DNA of 64,000 bases from Aurelia coerulea (Eukaryota > Cnidaria > Scyphozoa > Semaeostomeae > Ulmaridae). Shown in pieces: positions 23,141 through 34,345 of this stretch; within the stretch, counting starts at the first letter, position 1, and each line of letters begins with the position of its first letter. The notes below the pieces were generated by a model. That model did not search any database. It worked only from the letters and a program-made list of their open reading frames with translations, and was not told where the DNA came from. The stretch is taken from the NCBI GenBank assembly GCA_039566865.1, contig CM076948.1:23943001-24007000 (forward strand). Direction: 5' to 3'. Made by a program: the position numbers and the translations under genes.

Positions 23141-23220
23141 CCATAAGTCCCAGTTTGAGCAAAAATAAATATTGTTGTTGTTGTTGTCATTGCTGTTGCT
23201 GTTGTTGTTGCGATAACTGG
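23141..23220 (+). repeat. (GTT)n microsatellite within a dispersed repeat
   Basis: CATAAGTCCCAGTTTGAGC, then TTGTTG iterations, then GCGATAACTGGGA. The same arrangement occurs in reverse at 52940-53025, so the microsatellite is part of a mobile repeat and is flanked by CCCAGTT/AACTGGG words. Confidence 0.75.
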
Positions 23221-23383
23221 GATTATTTCGTGAGTCTAGTTACACGTGCCATCTCTTTGTTGGCGGCCATTTTGTGGACCATGAAATTGGCGACAACAAA
23301 GAAACCACAAAAGAATTTATTCACAAAGCATGCTGGTAGCAAAGACCCCTTTAAAATCGATAACAAAATCAAAATTTTGATGG

Positions 23384-23660
23384 AATTTCCAACAAGTCAT
23401 CCAGTACTTATCTATTATTTAAATGAATTAGATTCGAATTGATTCTTTGATTGATGTACTTCGTTTATTAAACATTAAGCTTAATATTTAGGGGTCAGCA
23501 AAGAAATAGTGGCATGGACCCCCCCCCCGGAATTGAAAAATAGGGAGTACCCCCTGGGATTTCCAACAAGTCACCCATTACTTATTTATTATTTAAATCA
23601 AATCAATTAGATTCCAGATTCCAATTGATTCTTTGATTGACGTACTTCGTTTATTGCTAA
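23384..23660 (+). repeat. Direct duplication, ~90 bp separated by ~90 bp
   Basis: The block ATTTCCAACAAGTCA..TTGATTCTTTGATTGA..GTACTTCGTTTATT occurs at 23384-23470 and again at 23560-23657. The spacer carries a C-tract. Confidence 0.7.
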
Positions 23661-24009
23661 GATACAATTTACTGACCTTAGCCACCATCTTTCATCTTCA
23701 TAATACAACAATTTGAGTATTTGGACATATGTAAATATCTTCCTCGGAAACATCTTGCTTCAGGCACAAAACATAATTCTGCTGATTGGTTTTATTGCGA
23801 CATCTGGAAATAATTCGCCAGCTTCAGGAATCTGTGATATGAAGAAGTTTTTGATATTTACAGTGCGGTGATACTGTTCATCATCTTCATCCAAAGACAA
23901 GACGTAAAGGAAAAGGTAAATGGTATCTGAAGGTTTACTAACCCACGAATTACAAGTGACGAGTTACGAGGTAGTTTTATTTTACGAATTAGGAGTTGCT
24001 TTTAGTCTA
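23661..24009. other. Intergenic
   Basis: Nothing recognised. Several ACGAATTA/ACGAGTTACGAG words lie just before the adjacent element. Confidence 0.35.
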
Positions 24010-24578
24010 ATGTGCGCCAAAATAAACTATGCACGTTTGGCAGGCCACAATAAATCGTACACTGGACCGATTTTGAAGATTTATGATTTAATCTTTAGCA
24101 GAAAGCCTGAATTAGATTGTGGACTTTTGAAATTTTTCTGTTTTCAGTTTGTAGAGTAAGAAGCGAGTTTCTTAAAATGCTCGTTTTCGAAAACACTGAA
24201 AACGATCAAAAAACGTTGATCAACTATTAAAAAACTCAAAATGAATGAACAAAGAGAAAACGTTTTCAGGGTGATTTGGGGGTTTAGTACGAACTCTCGT
24301 ACAGCAGATTAAATCACCACGAAAAAGTTCTCTCTCTGTCCATTCATGTCGATTCTTTAGAAAACTTGATCGATGTTTTTTTATCGTTTCCAATGAAAAT
24401 GAAAATTTTAAGAAACTTGCTTCTAGCTCTAAAAAACAAAAATGAAAAATTTGCAAAAAATCCTAGAATCTAATTCAGGCTTTCTGCTAAAGATTAAGTC
24501 CTCAATCTTCAAAATCGGTCCAGTTTACGATTCATTGTAGCCTGCCAAACGTGCATGCTTTATTTTGGCGCACCCCGG
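24010..24578. mobile_element. CCGGGTGCGCC-family Tc1/mariner-like MITE, copy 2
   Basis: Same arms and interior as the element at 2050 (GCGCCAAAATAAACTATGCAC, CGTACACTGGACCGATTTTG). TA flanks at 24008-24009 and 24579-24580. The extreme left tip is altered to ATGTGCGCC. Confidence 0.82.
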
Positions 24579-24608
24579 TATGTGTTGCAAGTTTTAAACC
24601 TTATTCTA

Positions 24609-24920
24609 CCGGGTGAGTAAAACAAAATTTAGCACGCTTGATGGGCTGTGGCAGAGACGTAGGAACTGGGGGCACTGGCAGAACGTGCGCCCCACCCCAA
24701 GATTTTGCAGCAAACAAGTAAGTGCCCTTTTATTTTCAGGAAGTGTCCCTTTAGCTTAATGAAAAAAGTGCCCTTGAAGTGCCGTGCCCCCCCCCCCAAG
24801 TTTGAGATGCTTCCTACATCCCTGGGCTGTGGAATAAACGTATGTGGCCGATATTTAAAACTGAAGTATTAATCTATCACTCAAAGGCTAATCTGATAAT
24901 TTTAAGAAGCTTTCAGTATT
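24609..24920. mobile_element. TA-flanked CCGGGTGAG element, interrupted
   Basis: Starts CCGGGTGAGTAAAAC after TA at 24607. A related stretch follows the copy ending at 25625 (both have GGGCTG(T)GG..GGAATAAA, GTATGTGGC and GATAT words). It is split by the hAT-like insertion at 24652. The right end is not defined. Confidence 0.5.
24652..24824. mobile_element. hAT-like 173-bp MITE nested in a mariner-like repeat
   Basis: CAGAGACGTAGGAAC on the left mirrors CTTCCTACATCCCTG on the right. The 8-bp duplication GGCTGTGG is exact (24644-24651, 24825-24832). The interior is rich in AAGTGCCC/GTGCCC words and has a C-tract. Confidence 0.88.
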
Positions 24921-25028
24921 AGATCAAATTCTTAGTTTCTTGAATTAAAGGTAACTTAATATGAATTAAAAGGGGTAACTCGTAAATCAAAAAAGTAACT
25001 CATAAAATGAAAAGAAATGAAGAAACTA

Positions 25029-25625
25029 CTAGGTGCGCCAAAATAAACTATGCACGTTTTGCTGGCCACAATAAATCGTACACTGGACCAATCTTAAAGA
25101 TTTATGACTTAATCTTTAGCAGAAAGCCTGAATTAGATACTGGGATTTTTTGCAATTTTTTTTCATCTTTAGTTTTTAGAGCTAGAAGCGAGTTTCTTAA
25201 AATTTTAGTTTTCGAAAAAACTGAAAACAATCAAAAAACATCGATCAAGTATTCAAAGAATCGACATACAAAAAGAGAACTTGCTCGTGGTGATTTGGGA
25301 TTTAGAAATCGACTAATTGTAATCCGCTGAACGAGAGTTCGTACTAAACCCCCAAATCACCCTGAAAACGTTTTCTCTTTGTTCATTCATGTTGAGTCTT
25401 TTAAAATTTGATCAACGTTTTTCGATCGTTTTCAATGTTTTCGAAAACGAAAATTTAAGAAACTCGCTTCTAGCTCTAAAAAACGAAAATGAAAAAATTT
25501 GCAAAAAATCCTAGAATCTGATTCAGGCTTTCTGCTAAAGATTAAATCATAAATCTTTAAAATCGGTCCAGTGTACGATTCATTGTGGCCTGCCAAACGT
25601 GCATAGTTTATTTTGGCGCACCCAG
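25029..25625. mobile_element. CCGGGTGCGCC-family MITE, copy 3
   Basis: Left tip CTAGGTGCGCCAAAATAAAC and right tip TTTATTTTGGCGCACCCAG, flanked by TA (25027-25028, 25626-25627). Full-length, 597 bp. A minor internal difference from copies 1 and 2 is the order of the loop sequence. Confidence 0.85.
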
Positions 25626-25627
25626 TA

Positions 25628-26132
25628 GTATTGCACCAGATGAATAAAAAAAGTTAACATGCCTGGCGGGCTGGGGAATAAAAAGTATGTGGCTGATATC
25701 CAAAACTGAAATGCTAATATATCAGTTAAAGGCAAACTTAGATGTGAAAATGTTGGTTGGTAAAATCATTCATCATAGAAATTAGGAAAATATTGGCAAG
25801 GGGTTTGTATGGGAATGAAAATTCAACGTTCAATTCTGGTCCTTGATTAGACTGATGATATTCGTCTAAGTTTTGCTCCATTGAATTGAATTATTTTTTA
25901 CTGTTATAGTCATTCCGCTAAAAAGTTTCATTGAAGTGGAATGGGTATTGTGGGGGGAGGGGGTAATGGAGCAAAAACAAGGAATCATGTAATAAATCTA
26001 GTGCTTGATCTCATTGCAATTGAAATTCAAATCAATACAAACTGTCAGTCTCACAAATAGAATTTGAATTTATTAAATTTATTATCAAAGCAAGGAGTCT
26101 GGAGTCTTGAATCCAGGTTGGAGATTACATGT
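25628..26132. other. Intergenic with repeat relic
   Basis: The first ~130 bp are related to the element at 24609. The remainder shows nothing recognisable. Confidence 0.4.
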
Positions 26133-26275
26133 TTTAAAGTAAGTAGACGGAGCTAACTAGAGGCATCTATAAATAGGTGAAAAGATATGCACACACATGG
26201 CACATGTCAAAATCATCAATTACAATAGGCTAATTTTAGATGCAGCTCTTGAGTTAGTTATTTATCTACTTTAAA
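26133..26275. mobile_element. Small imperfect hairpin repeat
   Basis: TTTAAAGTAAGTAGACGGAG..AACTAG..CATCTA on the left mirrors TAGATGCAGCTC..GTTAGTTATTTATCTACTTTAAA on the right, with ~60 bp between. Confidence 0.5.
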
Positions 26276-26753
26276 GGGAATCGACATAGTTAAAAGCTGG
26301 CCCGGGCCAGGTCAAAAATATAATCTATTGTACTCGACCACTTTTAGGCATCCGGTCTCATTGTCTAGCAGAAGAAACAATGGGTTTGTGGGCGTTTCTT
26401 TAGCCTATTTATAGCGGCTACGAGATATAGCTATGTCTATTCCCTTAGATAGCTGTAATGAGAAATCTGGTTTTAGATCTTTCATGAAAGCTTCATTATA
26501 AATTCTGTTTGTGATTTGAAATTACAATTCCATTTCAGAAAATAATTGTATGCATATATGTTTATAAATAACTACCTGGGCAAACAGTAAGCCGATTAAA
26601 TTCACTAGATTTCGCATTCACTACAGTATTTCAAACAATTTTGAAGGTGAAACTAATCCTCACAATTGCAGTGAGCCTACATTTTTAATGATAAGGTGCT
26701 GGGCTGAGTAAACATGATTTTTATGAAAGTTAGGAAATCATATACTGGGTGTA
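26276..26753. other. Intergenic, nothing recognised
   Basis: AT-rich; no gene or repeat identified. Confidence 0.35.
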
Positions 26754-27157
26754 CACTCATTTTTTTTTTATGAGAAACCGCTTGTAAGAAACGGTAGGCT
26801 CAATTTTTCGAAAGCTAAGAAACAACCCTACCTGAACTGAAAAAAGCTAAGAAACTTCTGCAATTTTCAGTTTTAATTTTCCTATCACACTCAAAAATAT
26901 TTTGACATTGTGCAGTTAAAGCAACTGTTTGGACATTATTTTGAGTGCGAATCATGTTATTTACTCGTTTTGATATTTTACTAAGTAATTTGGGAACCCT
27001 TTAGACAAGACAAAATCAACTCTAAACTTTACTAACAAAAATATAAGAATAAAAATATAAGAAACACTTGAGAAACTTGTGGTAGCAAAATGGCCCAAAA
27101 ATTTAAGAAACTGCCTACCAGCCCCGGACCTTAGTTTCTTATAGAAAAAAATGAGTG
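26754..27157. mobile_element. TA-flanked element with CACTCATTTTTT ends
   Basis: CACTCATTTTTTTTTTATGAG is mirrored by TTATAGAAAAAAATGAGTG; TA flanks at 26752-26753 and 27158-27159. AAGAAAC/GAAACC words repeat inside both ends. No coding capacity. Classed as Tc1/mariner-like by its TA target. Confidence 0.72.
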
Positions 27158-28284
27158 TATATAAAGATGAACACAAGAAAAAGATAACTTGGAGTTCCTC
27201 GCTCTTTTCTTTTAATCTTCACTGCTATTCTTGACGCGTTTCGACTGTTTGGTCATCGTCAGGTGTATACAATATTTCATCATAAAGGTGTGATGAAATA
27301 TTGCTTTTTATTTTTTAAAGGGTATGAAATAGTGCATAGAAATAATGCATTCTGAGCTATACTTTTTAAGCAACATCATTGATCTTGCCTAAGAGCCCTG
27401 TATTGAGATTTTTCATTATTCTTCAAGTGTACAATAATGGTTTGCGTTTCTTTCTGACATCTTTGACTAAACTAGAAGCGTAATGTTCAAAAAGAAATTA
27501 CTCAGGTAATCAACATTGCTTTTTGCAGTTATGCTTCAAAACCAGATAGCCCTAAAAAGAGTTCAATCTACTAATTCTAAAACCATTCATAAGATCAGCT
27601 ATGTCTGGAAAAATAATTTGGCCTTTGATCTACTTGCCAAAAAAGAAATTGAGGATTGGCCTTAAGATAAATTTTGGTGATTCTTCAAACAGGAGTAATT
27701 TTTACAGGGCCATTGAGAGCCAGCTTGGGCCCTGGACCGATTGCTAGGATACCAAGAAATTTTCTGGGACCACACCCTTCAGACTCTCGGAGAATGAGGG
27801 AAACGCCCTTCTTAAGAAAGCTACTTTAGAAAAAATTGTTTAGATATTCCATGAAAAAGTTATCAAGGAAGCAGTATTTACGGTAAACTCGTAAGGTACG
27901 GACACAAAAACTTTTAAACATAGCCACATGAGAAAACTATTTTCTTATGTCTATGTTTTAAGGCAGGTAGCTAGATTGCCATAAGAGTTGCTGTAAGGAG
28001 ATTTTACAGCAATAACTAATTGTTGTCGAACGATATTTTTACGGGCCCCTTCGAGCCCTGGGCCCTGGACCTTTTACCCCCTCCAACCTCCCTCTTGACG
28101 GTCCTGAATTTTTAGGACACCATATAAAGAGCTATGAACAAAGAAAGGCTAATAGCATAACTTGATTTATAGTCTATCATAAAGACACAGTTAAATTAAT
28201 ATTTTGGTTGTTTTGTAAAAGGAGAAATCATGTGACAAGGAACATTTACAGTTCAGGCCTGCGCACATTGCAGATGACAGCTCC
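27158..28284. other. Intergenic with repeat fragments
   Basis: 27361-27700 is an inverted relative of the interior of the element at 22209. At 27233-27265 lies GACGCGTTTCGACTG..GGTCATCGTCAGG, a word resembling motifs I associate with Penelope-like retroelements (low confidence). A GGGCCCTGGACC word recurs at ~27730 and ~28060. Confidence 0.4.
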
Positions 28285-28413
28285 ACTTCAAACTTGTGAA
28301 TTTCCTTCTGAAAATTAAAGAAGTGCTCTGCATGCTGCTGACTTCAACCACATTGGTTATAAAGTTTAAGTCAGAGCACTTCTTTTTAGCAGCAAAATGC
28401 ACAAGTTTGAAGT
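28285..28413. mobile_element. Hairpin repeat, ~130 bp
   Basis: ACTTCAAACTTGTG and AAAGAAGTGCTCTG on the left pair with CAGAGCACTTCTTT and CACAAGTTTGAAGT on the right. Confidence 0.6.
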
Positions 28414-29141
28414 TGTTGTGATGCAAATTTTAGCTTGCTGATGTGTAAAATATAAAAAGTACGAAATCTTTCAGATATGTATTATCAAGGTATTATGTGA
28501 CTGTCACACTTGACTTGATATAATTGTAGGTTTAGGTAGGTAGGTAGGTAGGTAGGACAAGCCCCATATGCCATGCATGGTCCATGGCCCATCATGGCCA
28601 ACAACCTCATTCATTTAATTAATTTAAATGCAAACTATCAACATTATTCAGGATCTCAAGAATAACATGGAGAACAGAATCACGATGACACATTAAATGA
28701 TTTGCTTACCTGGTTTGGTTTATGCAGCGATGCAGCTAATTTTTGAAACCTCTTTGCTTCCCTCCGCCTTCCAAAAACAGAATATCTCGCAGTTAGGCCA
28801 GTTTTGCGTTTCCCGCCAAGGGGGTCTGGACACTACTCTCTAAAAGGTAGCCCTCCTGCTGTCCTGAGTTCCACGGAGTAGGCATCGCCTGCGCATTGTT
28901 TCAAGTTATTTTCCATTTATGTGGAACTTAAACAATCAAAAGTTACCAAATTACTGGTTTCTATTCAACTGCAAAGAGACAGCTCCTCCCACAAACAAAG
29001 ATTCCACCTACACAGAATATTCCACTGATTGCGACAAAAAAGCTGCATTCTGTCAATTTTACCCAGCAATCATTTTTTCTAAGCAGATATGCATGGAAAG
29101 CAAAGGGCCTTCCAAAAATGCATCAACAGACTAACTGTAGC
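28414..29141. other. Intergenic with (GTAG)n microsatellite
   Basis: A (GTAG)n tract lies at 28534-28556. A 71-codon frame from an ATG at 28919 has no recognised domain and is left unannotated. Confidence 0.4.
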
Positions 29142-29231
29142 TAGCCTGCGTGCAGACTCTACTGATTTCTTTTCATTTCAGAGAGGTTTCTCCTCTCTGA
29201 AAAGAAATCAGTAGAGTCTGCAAGCAGGCTA
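29142..29231. mobile_element. TAGCCTGC hairpin MITE, 90 bp
   Basis: TAGCCTGCGTGCAGACTCTA continues through TTTCTTTTCA..TCAGAGAGG and folds on itself with a ~5-base loop. Flanks AACTGTAGC (29133-29141) and AATTGTAGC (29232-29240) match at 8 of 9 positions and look like a decayed TSD. Confidence 0.82.
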
Positions 29232-29952
29232 AATTGTAGCATGTAGAAGCACTCCTAAAATTACTGCTAATAGCTACAAAATACAGAAAACTTCGTTCAG
29301 CAGTTGCAAAGCCCTTGCAAAGTTCAAAACAATTTTGAATAAAATTTGTGATACATTGTATTGCGAGACAAGTAAGAACTAAAGATTACCTGCCTGGGTA
29401 GTCTTAGCTTAGAATAAATTACTGTATACTTAGTAACCCAAAATAACGCTGAAACGAAGGGGGAGGCATGGGTGATGGAGTCCATAATTTTGATCACTTT
29501 TTCAAAACATTATTCATAAAATAGCTGATGTGACGCCATGTTTGTGAAGCGGCCCGGCTTAATGGGAAAACATTGCTTGGCATTCAAATGTTAGATATTT
29601 GCAAACAACTATTTGCCTGACGCATTTGCCGTAGTTTCCTAGGAAATATTTTACTGTTTCACCAAACATAATATTGTCCATGTTATTTTGATTTCATTAT
29701 TTCTTCAGAAAATAGAGAAAAAAGGCTCCCAGATTTGACAATAAGTATTCTTTTCCTGGAATACTATTCATAACAATAACAGAAATCATGCCAAGATAAA
29801 CCCAATATTTTCTTTCTTTTTAATCGTATGCTTACGTGACCAAAACAATCATTCTAAACTTTAGAAATAGGAACAATCATTTAATTAAAGAAAGCAGGTG
29901 CCACTCTGCTGCATATAAGCTCTTATCAGTGAAATTGATTTAGTCCATTTCA
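29232..29952. other. Intergenic, nothing recognised
   Basis: AT-rich, no open frame of interest. Confidence 0.35.
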
Positions 29953-30408
29953 TTGTCTACGATAGAGTGTACAGAAGAGATTTGCTGCCTGGAAGAAGAT
30001 GATTTGATGGTAAGTAGATCAGCAGATAAGTTGATAATCCACTCCTATGAAGATCTTCTTCGTAAGGCAGGCAAGAACTTTATGCATGTTTCTCGTCTAA
30101 GACGCTTGTGCATTGAAATTCACAAGACTGTGAAAAAACAAAATTCTACTTTTATGCAGGATATTTTTCATTTCAAATCAGTTTCCAATCCGAATCGTTC
30201 TTCGAGAAACCCCTACGACCTACATCACCATAGACCTAATCAAGTAACATTTGGTACAAACAGTCTTAGATGTTTGGGTCCCAAGGTATGGAATAGTTTA
30301 CCTAATGAGATCAAATCCTCGGAAACTGTTAACATATTCAAACGATTGATAAAGCAATGGCCTGGCATTCAGTGCAATTGTAATGTGTGCAGATATGAAG
30401 AGCCTTGA
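29953..30408 (+). mobile_element. C-terminal fragment of a second non-LTR retrotransposon family
   Basis: The frame reads DLLRKAGKNFMHVSRLRRL, then NPYDLHHHRPNQVTFGTNSL, LGPKVWNSLPNEIKSSE and a final C-x-C-x2-C cluster (CNCNVC) before the stop. This is the typical tail of LINE ORF2 proteins (LGPxxWNxLPxxIK). It lacks any RT core and has no normal start (the frame opens at a TTG). It differs from the families at 15602, 17721 and 39316. Confidence 0.8.
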
Positions 30409-31104
30409 AAAATATGATTGAAACGAATTCAGCATCAGCTAGCGAAAAATCAGTTCTGTCTGCATACTCGAATCCGGGGGGGGTTGGAATGTATTAGTTT
30501 TTGGAATGTATTATAATTTTCGTCAATTTACAATTAGGAAAAAAAATTCGAATTGGATTAGTTTCTTTTTATTCGTAAATAGAAACTAAAAGTATTTGCG
30601 TTTCGAATTAAAATAAGATCACACACACGCAAACATTGCATTACTTCATTCTATATGCAAGTTACTTAGCTGCTGAGCCATGAGGGTTTTTCATTATCAA
30701 AAAATAAGAACTAAGATTGCCGAAAATCATAAAACTCTCAACTCTAGTAATATCATTGAGAGGGGCTAACAAGCCTTTCAACGCTAAATTCATGTCCTCT
30801 CATGTGGAAAACTAAACACGTAGCTTATAGAAGCTATATCACACACTAATCGAATCGATTCGAAGATTTTAATCAAAATTTGCTACCATTGACATCATAA
30901 ATTGTTAGAGACGCATGCCAAATTTGGCAAAAGCTTGGCTAGATTTGCTGCTATAAGTTCCAAACTTTAGTAGCCCGCTCGGCAATAAAACACCCGAAAA
31001 ACTTGTCAGTCAACTATTAATAGCCTGTTCAAAATTTCTAAAGATCTCTCAAAATTCAAACTCAGCTCTTGAAAGAGTCCAACAAATTCATTTGTAAAAT
31101 ATCA
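30409..31104. other. Intergenic, nothing recognised
   Basis: A 10-bp G-tract lies near 30476. No gene or clear repeat. Confidence 0.35.
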
Positions 31105-31304
31105 ATGTTTTCAGTGTTTTCGAAAACTAAAATTTTAAGAAATTCGCTTCTAGCTCTGAAAAATGAAAACAAAAACTTTGCAAAAAGTCCTAGATTCTAA
31201 TTCAGGCTTTCAACTAAAGATTAAGTCATAAATCTTCAAAATCAATCCAGTGTATGATTTATCGTGGCCTGCTAAAAGTGCATAGTTTATTTTGGTGCAC
31301 CCGG
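31105..31304. mobile_element. CCGGGTGCGCC-family MITE, truncated copy 4
   Basis: Only the right part is present. It runs from the TTTTCGAAAACTAAAATTTT block to the tip TTTATTTTGGTGCACCCGG, then TA. The left half is missing. Confidence 0.75.
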
Positions 31305-31405
31305 TATAAAACAAGACCATCAACCCTTTTAAAGATGTAAGAATTCAAATACAACGCTAGGCTTCGACTCTTTCTTTAGAAAGTTGCTTGATTTTGACCA
31401 AGGGG

Positions 31406-31554
31406 TACCCTGGGTACCAGACCCAAAAAATGATAAAATTAAAAAAATATATAAAAAAGTAAAGAAGGAAAGAAAGTTGTCCTTTCTTCCTTCTCTCTTC
31501 CTTTTCCAAATTTTGCAATTTCTTTCTAATTTTGAGGCTCTGGTACCCAGGGTA
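31406..31554. mobile_element. TACCCTGGG miniature element, copy 1 (149 bp)
   Basis: TIR TACCCTGGGTACCAGA and mirrored TCTGGTACCCAGGGTA with an exact 9-bp duplication ACCAAGGGG (31397-31405, 31555-31563). The centre (AAAAGTAAAGAAGGAAAG) is shared with the copy at 61784. A 9-bp TSD points to Mutator-like mobilisation. Confidence 0.9.
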
Positions 31555-31864
31555 ACCAAGGGGATATTCGTAATGGTAAACACTATTTATCCCTGATTTT
31601 GACATTACTAGAAAACAATGGAAGTGCTGTTTTGAAGCAGCCATTTGTCAAATTGACTCGAACGAGGTCTTAACCTCTGAGTTGAAGCCTATCCTAGGCA
31701 ACTATGTAAAAATCAGCACGATGGCTTTCTGCAGAAAATTTCCCATATCCATGGGAAGGAATGGCCGATTAAAACCGGGTAAATTACTGAGCCTAATTGA
31801 ACATATTGGCAATAAAACACGACTGTTTTGAATATTATTGCTTTGATATTCAGGAAGCAGTAGC

Positions 31865-32316
31865 CAGGAACGCCGGAGAGGGGGGCGCGGGGGGGCAAGT
31901 GCCCCTCCTGCCCTTTCCTAACGGGGGCAAGGGGGGCAAAAGTGCCCTTTCAATGAAAAACAATAATTTACTTTGAAACTTGATAGAAAAGCCGCCATAG
32001 CTTCATTCCCTTATCAGAAACACACCAGTAACGAAAAATGACTGGCAATTGCAACTTCAAAATAAGCAATATGCGATTTTATGTGATTCGGAATGAAGAC
32101 ATGTGGAGAAATAGCCGAAAAATTTTGGGAAATAACATTATTAATGTTGGTTAAAACGTTTTTAATAGCATTTTAAGCCAATCTAAAGGGCGTGGTCACA
32201 AAAATTTTCCCGGGGGAGTACCCCCGGACACCCTAATTTTTAGGCTCGCCTTCGGTCTCGATTGCCCTTACGTTCCTAGTCGCCCCCCTTGCCCTACCAT
32301 CGCTCCGGCGTCCCTG
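31865..32316. mobile_element. CAGGrACGCCGGAG element, ~452 bp
   Basis: CAGGAACGCCGGAG pairs with CTCCGGCGTCCCTG. AGTAGC is present on both sides, offset by one base, suggesting a decayed TSD. The interior has GGGGGCAAGTGCCC words near each end. Probably hAT-like. Confidence 0.65.
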
Positions 32317-32393
32317 GAGTAGCCTTCCAAACAAGGATTATTTTTTATTACTCACCCGGCATGACCACCCTTATTGCGAATTTTGTCCTCATG

Positions 32394-32957
32394 AACATAG
32401 GTTCCAAATCTTTAACTCGGCGTAAAAAAGGTGGGTGTAAAATTCTATGACCTATTTCTTCTGATTGAATGGCTGAAAGAAATTGTAGATACTTATCTGT
32501 AATTCTACCGTTGGATTTTTCAGAAGTTTTGAATATTTTTCGAAATTACAGCGTATCTTACATTTCAACTCATTTGAGGATGTGACGTCATCAAATTTCT
32601 AAATCATAAACCATAGACTTTTGCTTGATACCATATTGTAGACATCCATAAACTATGGTTTTCTTCGAGATTATTTCACGTTACGTCAAACAGTCTAGAA
32701 ACTACAATGGTTAAGTTTTTTTGAAGATTTTTCTTGAATTCTTAAAAAAGAAGAAAAACACTCTAATTCTGAAAATATTGAAGATCTCAGAAAAGTCCCA
32801 AGAAAAACACTCTAATTCTGAAAATATTGAAGATTTCAGAAAAGTCCCAACGGTAGAATTATAGAGAAATAGCTAAAGTTTCTTTGAATTCATCTAGTTC
32901 AAAGGAATAGGTCATTGAAGTTTACTCCAGCCCCTTTAAAGATTTGGAACCTATGCT
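32394..32957. mobile_element. Mutator-like foldback element, 564 bp
   Basis: Left AACATAGGTTCCAAATCTTT pairs with right AAAGATTTGGAACCTATGCT. The 9-bp duplication GTCCTCATG is exact (32385-32393, 32958-32966). Further in, both arms carry ATGACCTATT and AATTCTACCGTTGG (or complements). A 49-bp direct duplication (32752 and 32801) lies inside the right half. Confidence 0.85.
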
Positions 32958-33128
32958 GTCCTCATGTCATCCAAATACACCTGGTCTTTTGCGGCATGTG
33001 TTTGGAGTGATCTATCCCGTGACGTCACAGTTTCTTTGTAAAAAACTTTCTTCATTACATTCGTCATCTAATTTTTCATAAGACGTCGCTTACCCCGCTG
33101 AGCATCCGATGCGGACTGATTACATAAG

Positions 33129-33785
33129 CAGTCAATACAACGCGTGCGTACTTGCTAAAGAAACTGCAGGCATGATTTCAAATTTAAGTCGCAGCAAGTA
33201 AATCTAAATTATTTAATGAAAGGCGGAACTTCAATTTTAATATATTACCTAGGGGCTGGCCATCATTTTGCAAGTTGAAAGAAAATGATATCATTAGAAA
33301 GAAGGATGTAAAATGACCTTGGTTCGCGGTCATTTAAAATTGTGGCTTTACCTTATCCCCTGTTGTTTATGTCAGTGATAGTTTATTCATTTCTGTAAAT
33401 CAATTAATGAAAGAAAAATTATAACATAGGCAGTCAATACAACGCATGCGTACTTGCTAAAGAAACTGTAGGCATGATTTCAAATTTAAGTGGCAGCAAG
33501 CAAATCTTCATTATTTAAAAAAAGGGAGTACAAAGACCAGCATGCTTGGCATGAAGTCAGCAACTTGCTCTGCACAGCTTCCAGAATAACTGACAGTATG
33601 AAATTCACAAAAACAACAGCAAATGATGGCAAAGGCTGCTGGTCTTTCTACTCCCTTTAATGAAAGGCGGAACTTCAAGTTTGATATATCACCCAGGGGC
33701 TGGCCATCATTTTGCAAGTTGAAAGAAAATCATGTCATTAGAAAGAAGGATGTCAAGTGACCTTGGTTCGGGGTTGCATATAAAT
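33129..33785 (+). repeat. 302-bp tandem duplication, one copy carrying a MITE
   Basis: The block from CAGTCAATACAACGC to GAAAGAAGGATGT occurs at 33129 and 33431. It includes TTTAATGAAAGGCGGAACTT in the first copy. In the second copy the same place is split by a 138-bp inverted-repeat insert, giving paired empty and filled sites. Confidence 0.88.
33519..33656. mobile_element. TTAA-flanked MITE, 138 bp
   Basis: AAGGGAGTACAAAGACCAGC pairs with GCTGGTCTTTCTACTCCCTT. TTAA (within TTTAA) is duplicated relative to the empty site at 33212-33216 in the neighbouring tandem copy. Consistent with piggyBac-type or short-target insertion. Confidence 0.8.
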
Positions 33786-33892
33786 TAATGAAAAGAAAGT
33801 GATTAAAAGTGCTGTGCAAAGTGATGTGTTGTGCGAATGTGTGGAGTAAAGCTGAAATCACTATGAGATAGATCAAAGTTCTTGTTCATAAG

Positions 33893-34255
33893 GTAAGCTA
33901 ACGATAAGGATAGATTTTGTAGCGAAATTCAAAGCGATTAGCGATTACAAAAGAAATTCTCCCAATCAATAATTGAAAACAAACAAAGCTGCAAAAGTTG
34001 CCCTAAACCAGTGGGGCAAACTATCGTCTTGTCCATGCAAATGTGGGTTTTTAAGTAAAGTCACGAGTTTTTAACGAAAGAAGAAGGATAAATGTAAATA
34101 TCTGTCTTGGGGATTTTGTTCATTTGATTCAAAAGCCGAGCAGAAGGCGCTGCAATTCTCGAATATTTAGGGCTTAAATGAAACCATTATTACTCAGCCC
34201 CTAAATCAAATAAACAAATCACAACACAAAGTCTTTCTCTCTGGAAGTTTATGCT
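33893..34255. mobile_element. Diverged Mutator-like foldback copy
   Basis: Carries the family words GGATAGATTTTGTA, CAAAGCGATTAGCGATT, AAACAAAGC.GCAAAAGTTG, AAGAAGAAGGAT and a CAGCCCCTAAATCAAATAAA right side. Its right arm is shortened. The subfamily resembles the fragment at 1-338. Confidence 0.6.
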
Positions 34256-34345
34256 TAAGGTGGATCTGCACTTACGGTGGCTCATTACAGAAAATTCCAA
34301 AATCACGAAACAGCAATAAGATGGTTCACTACCAAGCAAAATTAA

